Positions 1-8,564 of a stretch of 64,000 nucleotides of DNA are shown in pieces. The DNA is from Streptomyces sp. NBC_00459. GTDB taxonomy: Bacteria; Actinomycetota; Actinomycetes; Streptomycetales; Streptomycetaceae. The stretch spans positions 1,674,001 through 1,738,000 of the forward strand of contig NZ_CP107903.1 in assembly GCF_036013955.1 (NCBI RefSeq), in the 5' to 3' direction. The translations under genes and the position numbers were made by a program. Below the pieces are notes generated by a model, which saw only the letters and a list, made by a program, of their open reading frames with translations, was not told where the DNA came from and did no database searches. The stretch's first letter is position 1. Each line of letters starts with the position of its first letter.

Positions 1-2975
1 ACGTCGATCACGCAGACCTCGGCGCCCACCTGGTTCGCGAAGGCGTTGCAGACCGCGCCGCCGCCGAGGAAGTTGGCGACCATCTGCGCGGTCACCTCCT
101 GCGGCCAGGGGGTGACGCCCTGGGCGTGCACTCCGTGGTCGCCCGCGAAGATCGCGACCGCCGCCGGCTCGGGGATCGGGGGCGGGCACATCCGGGACAA
201 CCCCGACAACTGCGCGGAGATGATCTCCAGCATGCCGAGCGCACCCGCCGGCTTCGTCATCCGCTTCTGGCGCTCCCACGCCTCACCGAGCGCCTTGGCG
301 TCCAGCGGGCGGATGTTGGCGACGGTCTCGGCGAGCAGGTCGTGCGGCTCCTCACCGGGCAGCGCCCGACGGCCGTACGTCTCCTCGTGCACGACCCACG
401 ACAAGGGGCGGCGCTTGGACCAGCCCGCCTGCATCAGCTCGGGCTCCTCCGGGAACTCGTCGACGTAGCCGACGCAGAGATAGGCCACGACCTCCAGATG
501 CTCGGGGAGGCCCAGTGCCCGGACCATCTCGCGCTCGTCGAAGAAGCTGACCCATCCGACGCCGAGGCCCTCGGCGCGGGCCGCCAGCCACAGGTTCTCG
601 ACCGCGAGCGCGGAGGAGTAGGGGGCCATCTGCGGCTGGGTGTGCCGACCGAGGGTGTGACGGCCGCCGCGGGTCGGGTCGGCTGTTACGACGATGTTCA
701 CCGGGGTGTCGAGGATGGCCTCGATCTTCAGTTCCTTGAACTGCTTCGCCCGGCCCTTGGGCAGCGACCTGGCGTACGCCTCCCGCTGCCGCGCGGCCAG
801 TTCGTGCATCGTGCCGCGGGTCTCCGCCGAGCGGATCACGACGAAGTCCCAGGGCTGCGAGTGGCCGACGGAGGGCGCCGTGTGGGCCGCCTCCAGCACG
901 CGCAGCAGTACGTCGTGCGGGATCGGGTCGCTGCGGAAGCCGTTGCGGATGTCCCGGCGCTCGCGCATCACCTTGAGCACGGCCTCGCGCTCGGCGTCGT
1001 CGTAACCGGGAGCGGCGGGGCCGGTGGACTGTCGTACGTCTTCCACCGCGGCCGTGCTCTCTTCGCCCTCTTCCCGGTCTTCCTGGTCGGCGGCCCTCGT
1101 GTTCATGTCCTCCGCCTGCTGCGCCACCTGTACGGCGTCGGGGGCGGGGGCGGGTTCGGTCTCCTCGGTCGGCACCGCCGGCACCGGGTCGGGGGTCGGT
1201 TCCGCCTCCTGAAGGGCCGGGACCTCGGTCTCCGCCGCTTCCGGCTCCGGTCGCGGAGTCCGGAGGGCGATCACCGGTGCGGGCGTGTGCTCCGCCTCCG
1301 GGAGGAGGCCGAGCCCGTGCGGGGGCGTCGGGGCCAGGTACGGGGTGGCGGGCACAGAGCCGTCCACCGGGACGAACTCGCCCACCGGCTCGGCGAACGA
1401 CGGCTCGGCCGGCAGTGGGGGCTGGTCGGCCGGCTCGGCGAACCGGGTGGGTTCCTCGGCGGTCTCCGCATACTGCTCGACGGCGACAGCAGCGGGTTCC
1501 GGGGCAGGGTGCGTAGGAACAGGCGGCTGGTCGCCCGGGGTGGCCGGTGCGAGGACGGCTTCGGGTTCGGCTGTCTCTTCTTCCGCGGCCACGGGCTCTG
1601 TGGCCACGGGCTCCAGTACGGGGGCGGGCGCCTCCGTGGGCGCTGCCTCGTACAGGGGTTCCGCGAGCGTGGCGGCCTCGGTCACCTGGGCGGCGGTGTC
1701 CGCCAGCTGGGACGCGGGGTCCACAGGGTGAGCGACCGGGAGTTCCTCCGCGGCGGGCGGAGTCGGGAACTCCCCTACGGGGACACCAGGGGCCTCGGCG
1801 TGGGATCCGGGGTCCACCGCCTGCGGCTCGCCCTCGGGGTCAGCCTGCGGGGCGATAGGCGCTGCGGTCTCCTCGTGGGCCTCGGGGGCGAACTGGGCCT
1901 CCGGCACCGCCGGAACGTCCTGGACGAGCTCCGCGTCCGGCACGACCGGCTCTTCTGGTACGACCGGCGCGTTCGCGTCCAGTACGGGTTCCGCCTCCGG
2001 AACCAGGGGGTCTGCCTCCGGTACGACGATCAGGGCGTCCTCGGGCTGGGTCACGGCACCCTCGGTCTCCTGCGGAGCGTGTGCCACCTCAGGGGTCACG
2101 GAGGGCGCCTGGAAGACGGCGCCGGCCTCGGGATCCCCGGCGGCGGGGATCGCCACGACGGGGTCCGGGGTCAGGGGTGCCTCGAAGGCGTACGCGTTCT
2201 CCGGCGGGTGAACGGCCGGGGGTGCGGTGGGCTCGGGCGTCCCGTAGGCGCCCGCCGGTTCCTCGGACGAGGCCTCCGGGGTCGCCTCCTGGAGCACCGC
2301 TACGGGTTCCGCCTGCTCCGGCACCTCGGCCGACTCGGGGGCTGCTTCCGGCGCCGGGGTCTCGGCCAGAAGCGGAGCAACCGTTTCCGCAGGGTGCGCC
2401 GCCTCGCTCACCAGCGGTGGGGCCGGCGCGGCCTGCACCACGGTGTGAGCCGGGGCCTGGGCGCCCCACGGAGCCGCGCCCTGCGGGGCCGCTTCTGCAA
2501 GCAGAGGCGCCGCGTCGAGGTACTCGGGGGCCTGCACGGGTGTACCGAACTGGCGCACCGGTGCGGGCATGCCCGCCGGGCCGCGGTCGGCGAGGGAGCG
2601 GACCGGGCTGGCGGAGGCGTCGGGGGTCGGCGGGCCGAGGTGCAGCGGGCGGCGGGGCGCGACCGGCGCCGCCGCCTGGGAGACGGGGGTCTGGGTCGCC
2701 AGACGGACGGCGCTCAGGTCGACCGAGCCGCTGTCGCGGCCACCGGTCTCGTGCGGGCCGGGCTCGTGCACGGCCTCGACGACGGGCGCCGGGGTGGGCG
2801 GAGCAACCTCGTTGCCCCATGCGCTCTGGGCGCCCGGGAGCAGCAGCAGGTCTTCGTCCTCGGCGGTGGTCTCGGAGAGGTAGGTGTACGCACCGTGCGT
2901 GGGAACGCCCGGCTGTTCCACCATGCCTGCGTTCTCCGGCAGCCCCTCGGCCGGGACCTGGCCGGTGTCGGTCAT
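1..2975 (-). CDS. cobT: BluB-CobT fusion (DMB synthase / DMB phosphoribosyltransferase), C-terminus cut by window edge
   Basis: Makes and activates the lower ligand of cobalamin. The 991 visible codons are open without interruption. Residues ~1-650 are low-complexity Pro/Ala/Glu/Val with no fold I recognise. Residues ~655-870 read as a BluB-type flavin enzyme (MRERRDIR, APSVGHSQPWDF, GLGVGWVSFF), which makes 5,6-dimethylbenzimidazole from FMN. From ~885 a CobT fold begins (KPAGALGMLE, AGDHGVHAQGVTPWP, NFLGGGAVCNAFA), which joins that base to nicotinate mononucleotide. The rest of CobT lies left of the window. The ATG at 2975 follows GAGGGG by 6 nt. cbiE/T lies upstream in the same direction. 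Domain calls rest on family motifs; the fusion is seen directly in the frame. Confidence 0.9.
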   Translation of the reverse strand, partial: MTDTGQVPAEGLPENAGMVEQPGVPTHGAYTYLSETTAEDEDLLLLPGAQSAWGNEVAPPTPAPVVEAVHEPGPHETGGRDSGSVDLSAVRLATQTPVSQAAAPVAPRRPLHLGPPTPDASASPVRSLADRGPAGMPAPVRQFGTPVQAPEYLDAAPLLAEAAPQGAAPWGAQAPAHTVVQAAPAPPLVSEAAHPAETVAPLLAETPAPEAAPESAEVPEQAEPVAVLQEATPEASSEEPAGAYGTPEPTAPPAVHPPENAYAFEAPLTPDPVVAIPAAGDPEAGAVFQAPSVTPEVAHAPQETEGAVTQPEDALIVVPEADPLVPEAEPVLDANAPVVPEEPVVPDAELVQDVPAVPEAQFAPEAHEETAAPIAPQADPEGEPQAVDPGSHAEAPGVPVGEFPTPPAAEELPVAHPVDPASQLADTAAQVTEAATLAEPLYEAAPTEAPAPVLEPVATEPVAAEEETAEPEAVLAPATPGDQPPVPTHPAPEPAAVAVEQYAETAEEPTRFAEPADQPPLPAEPSFAEPVGEFVPVDGSVPATPYLAPTPPHGLGLLPEAEHTPAPVIALRTPRPEPEAAETEVPALQEAEPTPDPVPAVPTEETEPAPAPDAVQVAQQAEDMNTRAADQEDREEGEESTAAVEDVRQSTGPAAPGYDDAEREAVLKVMRERRDIRNGFRSDPIPHDVLLRVLEAAHTAPSVGHSQPWDFVVIRSAETRGTMHELAARQREAYARSLPKGRAKQFKELKIEAILDTPVNIVVTADPTRGGRHTLGRHTQPQMAPYSSALAVENLWLAARAEGLGVGWVSFFDEREMVRALGLPEHLEVVAYLCVGYVDEFPEEPELMQAGWSKRRPLSWVVHEETYGRRALPGEEPHDLLAETVANIRPLDAKALGEAWERQKRMTKPAGALGMLEIISAQLSGLSRMCPPPIPEPAAVAIFAGDHGVHAQGVTPWPQEVTAQMVANFLGGGAVCNAFANQVGAEVCVID

Positions 2976-3361
2976 GCGAACCCCTCGCCCATCGGTTAGT
3001 GCTTCTACGACCAGCTCGCCCGTCACGGCTCACCGATCGCCCCGTAGTGAAGAACGAGCATGCGCGCCCAGCGGCACGAACGACCCGTCCCAGAAAGACG
3101 ACAAAGCCACTAACTGGCATTGTCGCCATCAACTGGCATTCTTGCGGCCGTTCCGCCGTAGCGGCACCTTGATCCGCCACGGACCGCTGTGGACTGCGCC
3201 ACGTTGCGCGCCCCAACGGTTCCGCCGTACCACACTCACCCCAAAATGGGTGTGCTTTCCGGACATTGGGCTACGAAGTGCCGGGCCACCGAGTGCAGTG
3301 CAACGGTCGGCCAGCCTACCGCGCGCAGTACGACAACAGGATCACGGGACGGCAACCGGCC
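2976..3361. other. 386-bp gap between cobT and cbiE/T
   Basis: No gene is supported here. It holds the tandem AACTGGCATT motif (3106-3140) and a small CACCC/GGGTG hairpin near 3238-3258. I looked for a cobalamin riboswitch (B12 box GCCACTG, multi-helix leader) on the minus strand and did not find one, so the fusion gene probably has a protein-controlled promoter here. Confidence 0.6.
3106..3140 (-). promoter_or_regulatory. Tandem operator-like motif upstream of the bluB-cobT fusion
   Basis: Two copies of GCCAnnAACTGGCATT lie exactly 19 bp apart (starts 3106 and 3125), nearly two helical turns. Each contains the inverted pair GCCA/TGGC with a 5-bp spacer. The spacing and symmetry suggest two side-by-side binding sites for one regulator, about 130-165 bp before the cobT start. 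The regulator is unknown to me. Confidence 0.35.
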
Positions 3362-4582
3362 TCAGGGAGCGCGGTCGGGCAGGACTCCGCTGAGCAGGAA
3401 CGCGACGCTCCGCTCCGTCTCCGTCCAGGCCCGGGTGTCGAGCTCGACGGACTGGAGGAGGGCGCACTCGACCCGGTAGCCGTGCTCGGTCAGGTCGCGT
3501 CCGACGAGTTCGGCCGCGTCGCGGGTCGCCGCGTGCGTCACGATGCGCTGCGGGCGCCGGTCGGCGACCGCGGAGACCACTGCCGCTCCCCCGCCGCCGA
3601 CGCGGACGACATCGGGCTCGGGGAGGTCCTCCAGCACGTGCGGGGCCTCACCGCGCACGATCTGGAGCTGGACGCCGAAGCGGCGGGCGGCGAAGTCGGT
3701 GCGGGCGCAGGCCTCCACGTTCCGGTCGACGGCGATGACGGCGGCACCGCTGCGGGCCGCGTCGATGGCGAATGCCCCTCTGCCGCAGCCGATGTCCCAG
3801 ACGAGGTCGCCCACGCGCGGGCCCAGGCGGGCGAGTTGGGCGGCCCGCAGCAGTTCCGTCTCGCCCTCGGCGTACGCGGCGGAGCCGTGTCCGTACGCCT
3901 CGGCGGGCAGGGCCCAGCCTCGTGGGCCGACCGCCGGGTCGCGGCCGGCGATCCAGTCGCTGTCGCCGCTCGCGGCGGCCGGGCCGCCGATGACGATGAC
4001 GACGTTGGGGTCGCGCCAGGCGCGGTCGGCGGCCTTGTCCGAGGTGAGGACGGTGATCTGTTCGCGCTCGGTGCCCAGTTCCTCGCAGATGACGAAGGTG
4101 CGGTGGACTCCGTCGAGGAGCAGACCGAGCTCGGCGGGTCCCGCGCCGGGGGAGGTGAGGACGGCGACCTTGGTGTGGGCCCGGCACACGTTGACCGCGC
4201 GGCGCAGGGTCCGGCGGTGGGCGACGACGACCTGGGCGTCGTCCCAGGGCATACCGGCGCGGGCGAAGGCGGTGGCCACCGAGGACACGGCGGGGACGAC
4301 CTCGACCTCCAGGCCGAACTCGGGGTTGCGCAGGGTGCGTACGACGCCGAAGAAGCCGGGGTCCCCGTCGGCGAGGACGACGGCGGTGCCGCGGTGGCCG
4401 GCGATACGGGGGGCCGCGAGGTCGACGCTGCCGAGGCGGACGCGTTCGGCGGCCGGGGGCACTTCGGGGAGCGCGAGGTGGTGCGGCGCGCCTGCGACCA
4501 GCGTGGCCGCGCCGAGGGCGGAGCGCGCCGCGGCACTCAGGGGCGAGCCGTCCCAGCCGATCACCGTGACCCGGTCGGCCAT
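3362..4582 (-). CDS. cobL: Precorrin-6Y C5,15-methyltransferase, fused CbiE-CbiT (CobL type)
   Basis: Corrin-ring methylation and decarboxylation step of vitamin B12 synthesis, cytosolic. The 406 residues match the usual length of the fused enzyme. Residues ~1-200 are a tetrapyrrole methylase domain (MADRVTVIGWDG, LADGDPGFFG, VPAVSSVATAFARAG). Residues ~225-400 are a class I SAM methyltransferase of the CbiT type, with the glycine-rich SAM motif DIGCGRGAF at 263-271. The start ATG at 4582 gives the canonical N-terminal strand. It reads toward cobT with a 386-bp gap, so co-transcription is possible but not shown. Confidence 0.93.
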   Translation of the reverse strand: MADRVTVIGWDGSPLSAAARSALGAATLVAGAPHHLALPEVPPAAERVRLGSVDLAAPRIAGHRGTAVVLADGDPGFFGVVRTLRNPEFGLEVEVVPAVSSVATAFARAGMPWDDAQVVVAHRRTLRRAVNVCRAHTKVAVLTSPGAGPAELGLLLDGVHRTFVICEELGTEREQITVLTSDKAADRAWRDPNVVIVIGGPAAASGDSDWIAGRDPAVGPRGWALPAEAYGHGSAAYAEGETELLRAAQLARLGPRVGDLVWDIGCGRGAFAIDAARSGAAVIAVDRNVEACARTDFAARRFGVQLQIVRGEAPHVLEDLPEPDVVRVGGGGAAVVSAVADRRPQRIVTHAATRDAAELVGRDLTEHGYRVECALLQSVELDTRAWTETERSVAFLLSGVLPDRAP

Positions 4583-4717
4583 CGTCGTCAGTCTCCAGGG
4601 GGTTCGGCGTGGTCGTCGGGCAGCTGGGGGAACTCGGGGCCCGTACGGAGTCGGTCCTGCCGGGGCTCCGTGAGCGTATCGGGTGTTCCCGGAGTGTCCG
4701 GTCGCCTCCCCCTCGGT

Positions 4718-5356
4718 TCAGTTCCAGTCGGAGTACGAAGTGAAACCGCCGGTGTCGGCCAGTTCCTCGCCGGCTCCTTCGAGGTCCTCGGGGAGCAGGC
4801 TCCAGACGATGAAGTCGGTGCGTTCGTCGGTCCAGGTGCCGTCCTCGGTACGGACGTGCGCTATGCAGGCGCCGCGCAGCACGCCCTCACTGATGCAGCC
4901 GATCTTCTGGGCGACCTGCTGGGAGGCCGTGTTGTCGGCGGCCGTGCGCAGTTCGACGCGCTCGAACTTCTGGTCGCCGAGCACCCATTGGGAGGTGGCG
5001 AGCGCGGCTTCGGAGGCGTAGCCCTCGCCGCGCGCCCAGGGGGCGATGATGTACGACAGCTCTGTGGACCGGATGTGCCAGTTCGTCTTGGACAACTGGA
5101 CGATGCCGACCAGGCGTTGGGTGAGGAACTCGGTGACGGCGAAGTCGAGGCCACGGCCCTCGGTGCGTTCGGCGGGCGCGTACTCGGTGATCCAGGTGTG
5201 GGCCGCCTCCTCGGTGAAGGGCTGGGGGACATCGGTCCAGGCGGCGACCTGTTCGTCGTTCATCATCTCGGCCAGCGCGGGGATGTCGTCCTCGTCGAGG
5301 GGGCGCAGTACCAACCGCTCCGTGCTGATGGAGATGTTGGGGAAGGTGCTCGTCAT
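4718..5356 (-). CDS. GNAT-family N-acetyltransferase (RimJ/RimL-like)
   Basis: A 212-residue acetyl-CoA-dependent acetyltransferase; substrate unknown. It opens with the RimJ/RimL-type signature STERLVLRPLDEDDIPAL and carries WARGEGYASEAAL and the adaptor segment VLGDQKFERVELRTAADN, typical of enzymes acting on N-terminal amines or small molecules. I chose the ATG at 5356 (MTSTFPNIS) because the upstream in-frame extension is rich in Gly/Ser/Lys and unlike the family. Two TTCGAA half-sites lie just upstream. It stands alone between the cob genes and metQ. Confidence 0.85.
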   Translation of the reverse strand: MTSTFPNISISTERLVLRPLDEDDIPALAEMMNDEQVAAWTDVPQPFTEEAAHTWITEYAPAERTEGRGLDFAVTEFLTQRLVGIVQLSKTNWHIRSTELSYIIAPWARGEGYASEAALATSQWVLGDQKFERVELRTAADNTASQQVAQKIGCISEGVLRGACIAHVRTEDGTWTDERTDFIVWSLLPEDLEGAGEELADTGGFTSYSDWN

Positions 5357-5368
5357 GCGCCACTCCGT

Positions 5369-5390
5369 AACCTTCGAAACCTTCGAACCT
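5369..5390. repeat. Tandem AACCTTCGA direct repeat before the acetyltransferase
   Basis: AACCTTCGAA is followed at once by ACCTTCGAA, placing two TTCGAA palindromes (5373-5378 and 5382-5387) 9 bp apart, 13-34 bp upstream of the acetyltransferase start. Position and symmetry fit a small operator; no regulator is assigned. Confidence 0.3.
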
Positions 5391-5442
5391 GCAAGGCCTG
5401 ATGAACTGCCCAGCATGCAGCATGCGGCGCCGCAGCCGCATC

Positions 5443-5477
5443 ACGGGGTCCGCACCCGGTGAGGGAGCGGACCCCGT
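5443..5477 (-). terminator. Hairpin terminator after metNIQ
   Basis: A perfect 11-bp stem (ACGGGGTCCGC, 5443-5453, with its complement 5467-5477) and a 13-nt loop lie 60 nt beyond the metQ stop and ahead of the acetyltransferase start. There is no U-run, as is common for Streptomyces terminators. Confidence 0.55.
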
Positions 5478-5536
5478 ACGTGTCGGTACGTACCGAGGTG
5501 GCGGGTACCGGACGCGTCCGGATCAGAAGGACCGGA

Positions 5537-6364
5537 TCAGAAGGAGGGGATCACGGAGCCGTCGTACTTGTCCTCGATGAACTTCCTGACCTCGGCGGTG
5601 GTGAGCAGCTTCGCCAGCTTCGCGACCCGGGGATCGTCCTCGTTGCTCTTCTTGACGGCGAGGAAGTTGCCGTACGGGTTGTTCTTGGGGGACTCCGAGA
5701 CGAGGGCGTCGTCGGCGGGCGAGAGGTCCGCTTCGAGGGCGTAGTTGCCGTTGATCACCGCGGCGTCGACGTCGTCCAGGGAGCGCGGGGTCTGGGCCGC
5801 CTCCAGCTCCTTGAACTCGATGTTCTTGGGGTTCTCGGCGATGTCCTTGGGGGTCGCGTCGTTGCCCACGCCCTCCTTGAGGGTGATGATCCCGTTGGCG
5901 TCGAGGAGCTTGAGGGCCCGCGCCTCGTTGACCGTGTCGTTCGGGACGGCGATGGTGGCGCCGCTCCTCAGCTCGTCGGCCGACTTCAGCTTCTTCGAGT
6001 AGAGGCCGAGCGGCTCCAGGTGCACGGTGACGACCGGCACGATGTCGGTGCCGTTCTTCTGGTTGAACTCGTCGAGGTACGGCTGGTTCTGGAAGTAGTT
6101 GGCGTCCACGGACCCGTCCTCGGTCGCCGGGTTCAGCGTCGCGTAGTCGGTGAACTCCCTGACGTCCAGGTCGAGTCCCGCCTTCTTGGCCAGGTTGTCC
6201 TTGATGTAGGTGAGGATCTCGGCGTGCGGGACGGTGCTCGCGCCGACGACCAGCGGGCCGCTGGTGTCGGAGGCGGAGTCCTTGTCCGAGCCGCAGGCGG
6301 TGAGGCCCAGGGTGAGGGCTGCGGCGGCAAGGACGGCAGTGGTGAACTTTGTGGCGTTACGCAC
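5537..6364 (-). CDS. metQ: MetQ/NlpA-type methionine-binding lipoprotein
   Basis: Substrate-binding lipoprotein of the MetNIQ D/L-methionine importer, anchored outside the membrane. It is 275 residues with a signal peptide ending in a lipobox (LTAC, Cys24), followed by the NlpA domain: VGASTVPHAEIL near the N-terminus, FTDYATLNPATEDGSVDANYFQNQ cut here to its core DANYFQNQPYLDEFN, and a C-terminal AEVRKFIEDKYDGSVIPSF. It is the last gene of metN-metI-metQ, 100 nt after metI, all reading left. Methionine is the likely ligand from the operon context; other NlpA proteins bind related amino acids or peptides. Confidence 0.93.
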   Translation of the reverse strand: MRNATKFTTAVLAAAALTLGLTACGSDKDSASDTSGPLVVGASTVPHAEILTYIKDNLAKKAGLDLDVREFTDYATLNPATEDGSVDANYFQNQPYLDEFNQKNGTDIVPVVTVHLEPLGLYSKKLKSADELRSGATIAVPNDTVNEARALKLLDANGIITLKEGVGNDATPKDIAENPKNIEFKELEAAQTPRSLDDVDAAVINGNYALEADLSPADDALVSESPKNNPYGNFLAVKKSNEDDPRVAKLAKLLTTAEVRKFIEDKYDGSVIPSF

Positions 6365-6464
6365 GAAAAGTGCCTTTCCATGTGGGTGTGACTGTCCCCG
6401 TGATGGGTGGTACGGGGAAATCTGCGGGTGGGTGGGAGAGAACAGAGGGAGTGCTCAGCGGCTC

Positions 6465-7226
6465 TCAGGCGGCCTTGCCGACGTCCGTGGCGGCGGATTC
6501 CCCGGTCGCCGGGCTCGCCTTCGGCCGCGCCTTCAGCAGCCGGAGCGCGGGCGCGGAACCGGAACCGCCGCCGCGCCGGTGCAGCCTGCGGGCAGCGAGG
6601 TCGCCGGCGAACTGGATGACCGAGATGACGACCGCGAGGATCGCCACGGTGATCCACATCAGGCCGGTCTCGAAGCGCTGGTAGCCGTAGCGGATGGCGA
6701 TGTCTCCGAGGCCGCCCGCGCCGACCGTGCCGGCCATCGCGGAGTAGCCGATGAGGGCGACGACTGTCGTGGTGGCCGACGAGATCAGCGAGGGCAGGGA
6801 CTCGGGTACGAGGACCCTGCGGACGACGGTCCAGGTGTTGCCGCCCATGGCCTGCACGGCCTCGACGAGCCCGTGGTCCACTTCGCGGACAGCTGTCTCG
6901 ACGAGCCGGGCGAAGAAGGGGATCGCGCCGATGGCGAGCGGCACGATGGCGGCCTCACGGCCGATCGTCGTGCCGACGACTGCCCGTGTGAAGCTCATCA
7001 GCGCGACCATCAGGATGATGAACGGCATCGAGCGGGCGATGTTCACGACCTGCCCGATGACCTTGTTGGCGAGGACGTTCTGCAGAAGCCCGCCGCGGTC
7101 GGTCAGGACCAGCAGGATGCCCAGCGGAAGCCCGCCGACGACGGCGATCAGCGTGGACCAGCCGACCATGTAGAGGGTGTCCCAACACGCCTGCTCCAGC
7201 AGGGGCCGCATCTCGGACCAGGTCAC
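6465..7226 (-). CDS. metI: MetI-type ABC transporter permease
   Basis: Membrane permease of the methionine importer. The 253 residues show about five hydrophobic segments and the binding-protein-dependent transport fold, with the EAA-loop region AVQAMGGNTWTVVRRVLVPE that couples to MetN, and the conserved ARSMPFIILMVALMSFTR. The extra ~25-residue Arg/Ala-rich C-terminal tail is outside the usual domain. Its start overlaps the metN stop by 4 nt (ATGA at 7223-7226), which indicates translational coupling. Confidence 0.93.
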   Translation of the reverse strand: MTWSEMRPLLEQACWDTLYMVGWSTLIAVVGGLPLGILLVLTDRGGLLQNVLANKVIGQVVNIARSMPFIILMVALMSFTRAVVGTTIGREAAIVPLAIGAIPFFARLVETAVREVDHGLVEAVQAMGGNTWTVVRRVLVPESLPSLISSATTTVVALIGYSAMAGTVGAGGLGDIAIRYGYQRFETGLMWITVAILAVVISVIQFAGDLAARRLHRRGGGSGSAPALRLLKARPKASPATGESAATDVGKAA

Positions 7227-8293
7227 TTGGCACCGTCCTTCACCAGCACGGACTCCTGGCCCGGCGCCCGGTCCGAGTACTCGACGACATCGATCTGGAG
7301 ACCCTGTTCACGCAGGAAGCCGATCGGCACGACGTTCTCCTCGTAGCGGCCCGGCAGTTCGATGCGCATCCTGCCGACCTGCCTGCCCCCGACGGTGTCC
7401 ATCGCGGCGCCGAGGATCGAGATGTCGATGTTGTACGTACGCGAGAGCTGCGAGATGACGGGCCTGGTGGCCGCGTCCCCCTGGAAGGTGACGTCGATGA
7501 CCGTGCGGTCGTCCCCGGAGGCGTCGCCGCTCACCGGGAAGAGTGCGGCGGCCAGTTCGGAGCCGGGGGTGGCGAGCAGCTCGCTGACGGTGCCGGACTC
7601 GGTGATCCGCCCGTTCTCCATGAGGGCTGCCGAGTCGCAGATGGACTTGACGACGTCCATCTCGTGCGTGATGAGCAGCACGGTGAGCCCCAACTGCCGG
7701 TTCAGGTCGCGCAGCAGCTGGAGGATGGAGCGCGTGGTCTCCGGGTCGAGGGCGCTGGTGGCCTCGTCGGAGAGCAGCACCTTGGGATCGCCGGCGAGGG
7801 CACGGGCAATGCCGACGCGCTGCTTCTGACCGCCGGAGAGCTGTGCCGGGTAGGCCTTGGCCTTGTCGGAGAGGCCCACGAGGTCGAGCAGCTCCAGCGC
7901 CCTGCGGGATCGCTCCCCGCCCGACGTACCGAGGATTTCGAGCGGCAGCTCGACGTTGTCCTGAACGGTACGGGTGGAGAGCAGGTTGAAGTGCTGGAAG
8001 ACCATGCCGATACGGCTGCGCGCCCGGCGCAGTTCCCGGCCCGCCCTGGGTCCGCGCCCGGCCAGCGCGGTGAGGTCCTGCCCGGCGACGGTGACCGTAC
8101 CGGCGGTGGGGCGTTCGAGGAGGTTGACGCAGCGGATGAGCGAGGACTTGCCGGCGCCGGACTGGCCGATGACGCCGTACACCTCGCCTTCGCGGACGTG
8201 CAGGTCGACGCCGTCGAGGGCGGTGACTTCACGACCGCGCGAGCGGTAGACCTTGGTGAGGCCGGACGTGGTGATCACAGGGGTTTCCGTCAC
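7223..8293 (-). CDS. metN: MetN-type methionine ABC transporter ATPase
   Basis: ATP-binding subunit that drives methionine import. It is 356 residues: Walker A GQSGAGKS at 43-50, signature LSGGQKQR near 157, Walker B with DEATSALD, then a C-terminal NIL domain (about 270-345) that in this family senses methionine and inhibits transport. The GTG at 8293 is the only start before an in-frame stop upstream, and no clear Shine-Dalgarno precedes it. A 28-codon Cys/Met leader ORF ends 178 nt upstream, so expression may depend on events in the leader. Confidence 0.93.
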   Translation of the reverse strand: MTETPVITTSGLTKVYRSRGREVTALDGVDLHVREGEVYGVIGQSGAGKSSLIRCVNLLERPTAGTVTVAGQDLTALAGRGPRAGRELRRARSRIGMVFQHFNLLSTRTVQDNVELPLEILGTSGGERSRRALELLDLVGLSDKAKAYPAQLSGGQKQRVGIARALAGDPKVLLSDEATSALDPETTRSILQLLRDLNRQLGLTVLLITHEMDVVKSICDSAALMENGRITESGTVSELLATPGSELAAALFPVSGDASGDDRTVIDVTFQGDAATRPVISQLSRTYNIDISILGAAMDTVGGRQVGRMRIELPGRYEENVVPIGFLREQGLQIDVVEYSDRAPGQESVLVKDGAK

Positions 8294-8376
8294 TGTCGAG
8301 TGTGCGGGCGTGGGTGTGCCCGGACACGGGAGGGGGGTGTGCGCGGCGCGGGGCGGTCACGTACGCGCGTGCCTGT

Positions 8377-8399
8377 GTATGAGTTCGGAGGAGTCATAC
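8377..8399 (-). other. Leader hairpin with CUCCUCC loop upstream of metN
   Basis: A perfect 6-bp stem (GTATGA/TCATAC) closes an 11-nt loop that reads CTCCTCCGAAC in the metN direction. The loop matches the anti-Shine-Dalgarno sequence and could pair with a purine-rich ribosome-binding stretch. It sits between the leader peptide stop and metN. Confidence 0.35.
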
Positions 8400-8471
8400 G
8401 GCTGCGGCGCACGGACATGCCACGGCGGCTCGCTTCGGGGCGCGAGGCTCAGGGGGTGGTGCGAGGGCCCT

Positions 8472-8558
8472 CTAGAAGGCGCACATTCGACACATACAAC
8501 GAGCACCGGGCGTCAGGGTCGCCTCGGTCGCAAGGGTGCGGCTGCTCGTAGTGGTCAT
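8472..8558 (-). CDS. 28-residue Cys/Met-rich leader peptide upstream of metNIQ
   Basis: A short ORF starting with ATG at 8558 and ending TAG at 8472. The N-terminal half is Thr/Ser-rich and unremarkable; the C-terminus is RCMCRMCAF, putting three Cys and two Met codons within the last eight residues. No Shine-Dalgarno precedes the ATG, but a -35/-10-like pair (TTGGCA, 16 nt, TTTACT) would start the RNA at or next to the ATG, giving a leaderless uORF. Such clustered sulfur-amino-acid codons ahead of a methionine importer fit ribosome-mediated attenuation, as known for cysteine-rich uORFs of mycobacteria. No homologue was checked. Confidence 0.6.
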   Translation of the reverse strand: MTTTSSRTLATEATLTPGARCMCRMCAF

Positions 8559-8564
8559 GCGATC

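Noticed and set aside
126..2999. Long plus-strand open frame opposite the bluB-cobT fusion
   Set aside because: It is the in-register mirror of a real minus-strand gene with recognisable BluB and CobT motifs; the plus translation is Arg/Gly noise.
3122..3131. AdpA-like site TGGCGACAAT between the tandem motifs
   Set aside because: It misses the conserved G at position 7 of TGGCSNGWWY.
2976..3361. Cobalamin riboswitch before the cob genes
   Set aside because: No B12 box or matching multi-helix leader on either strand.
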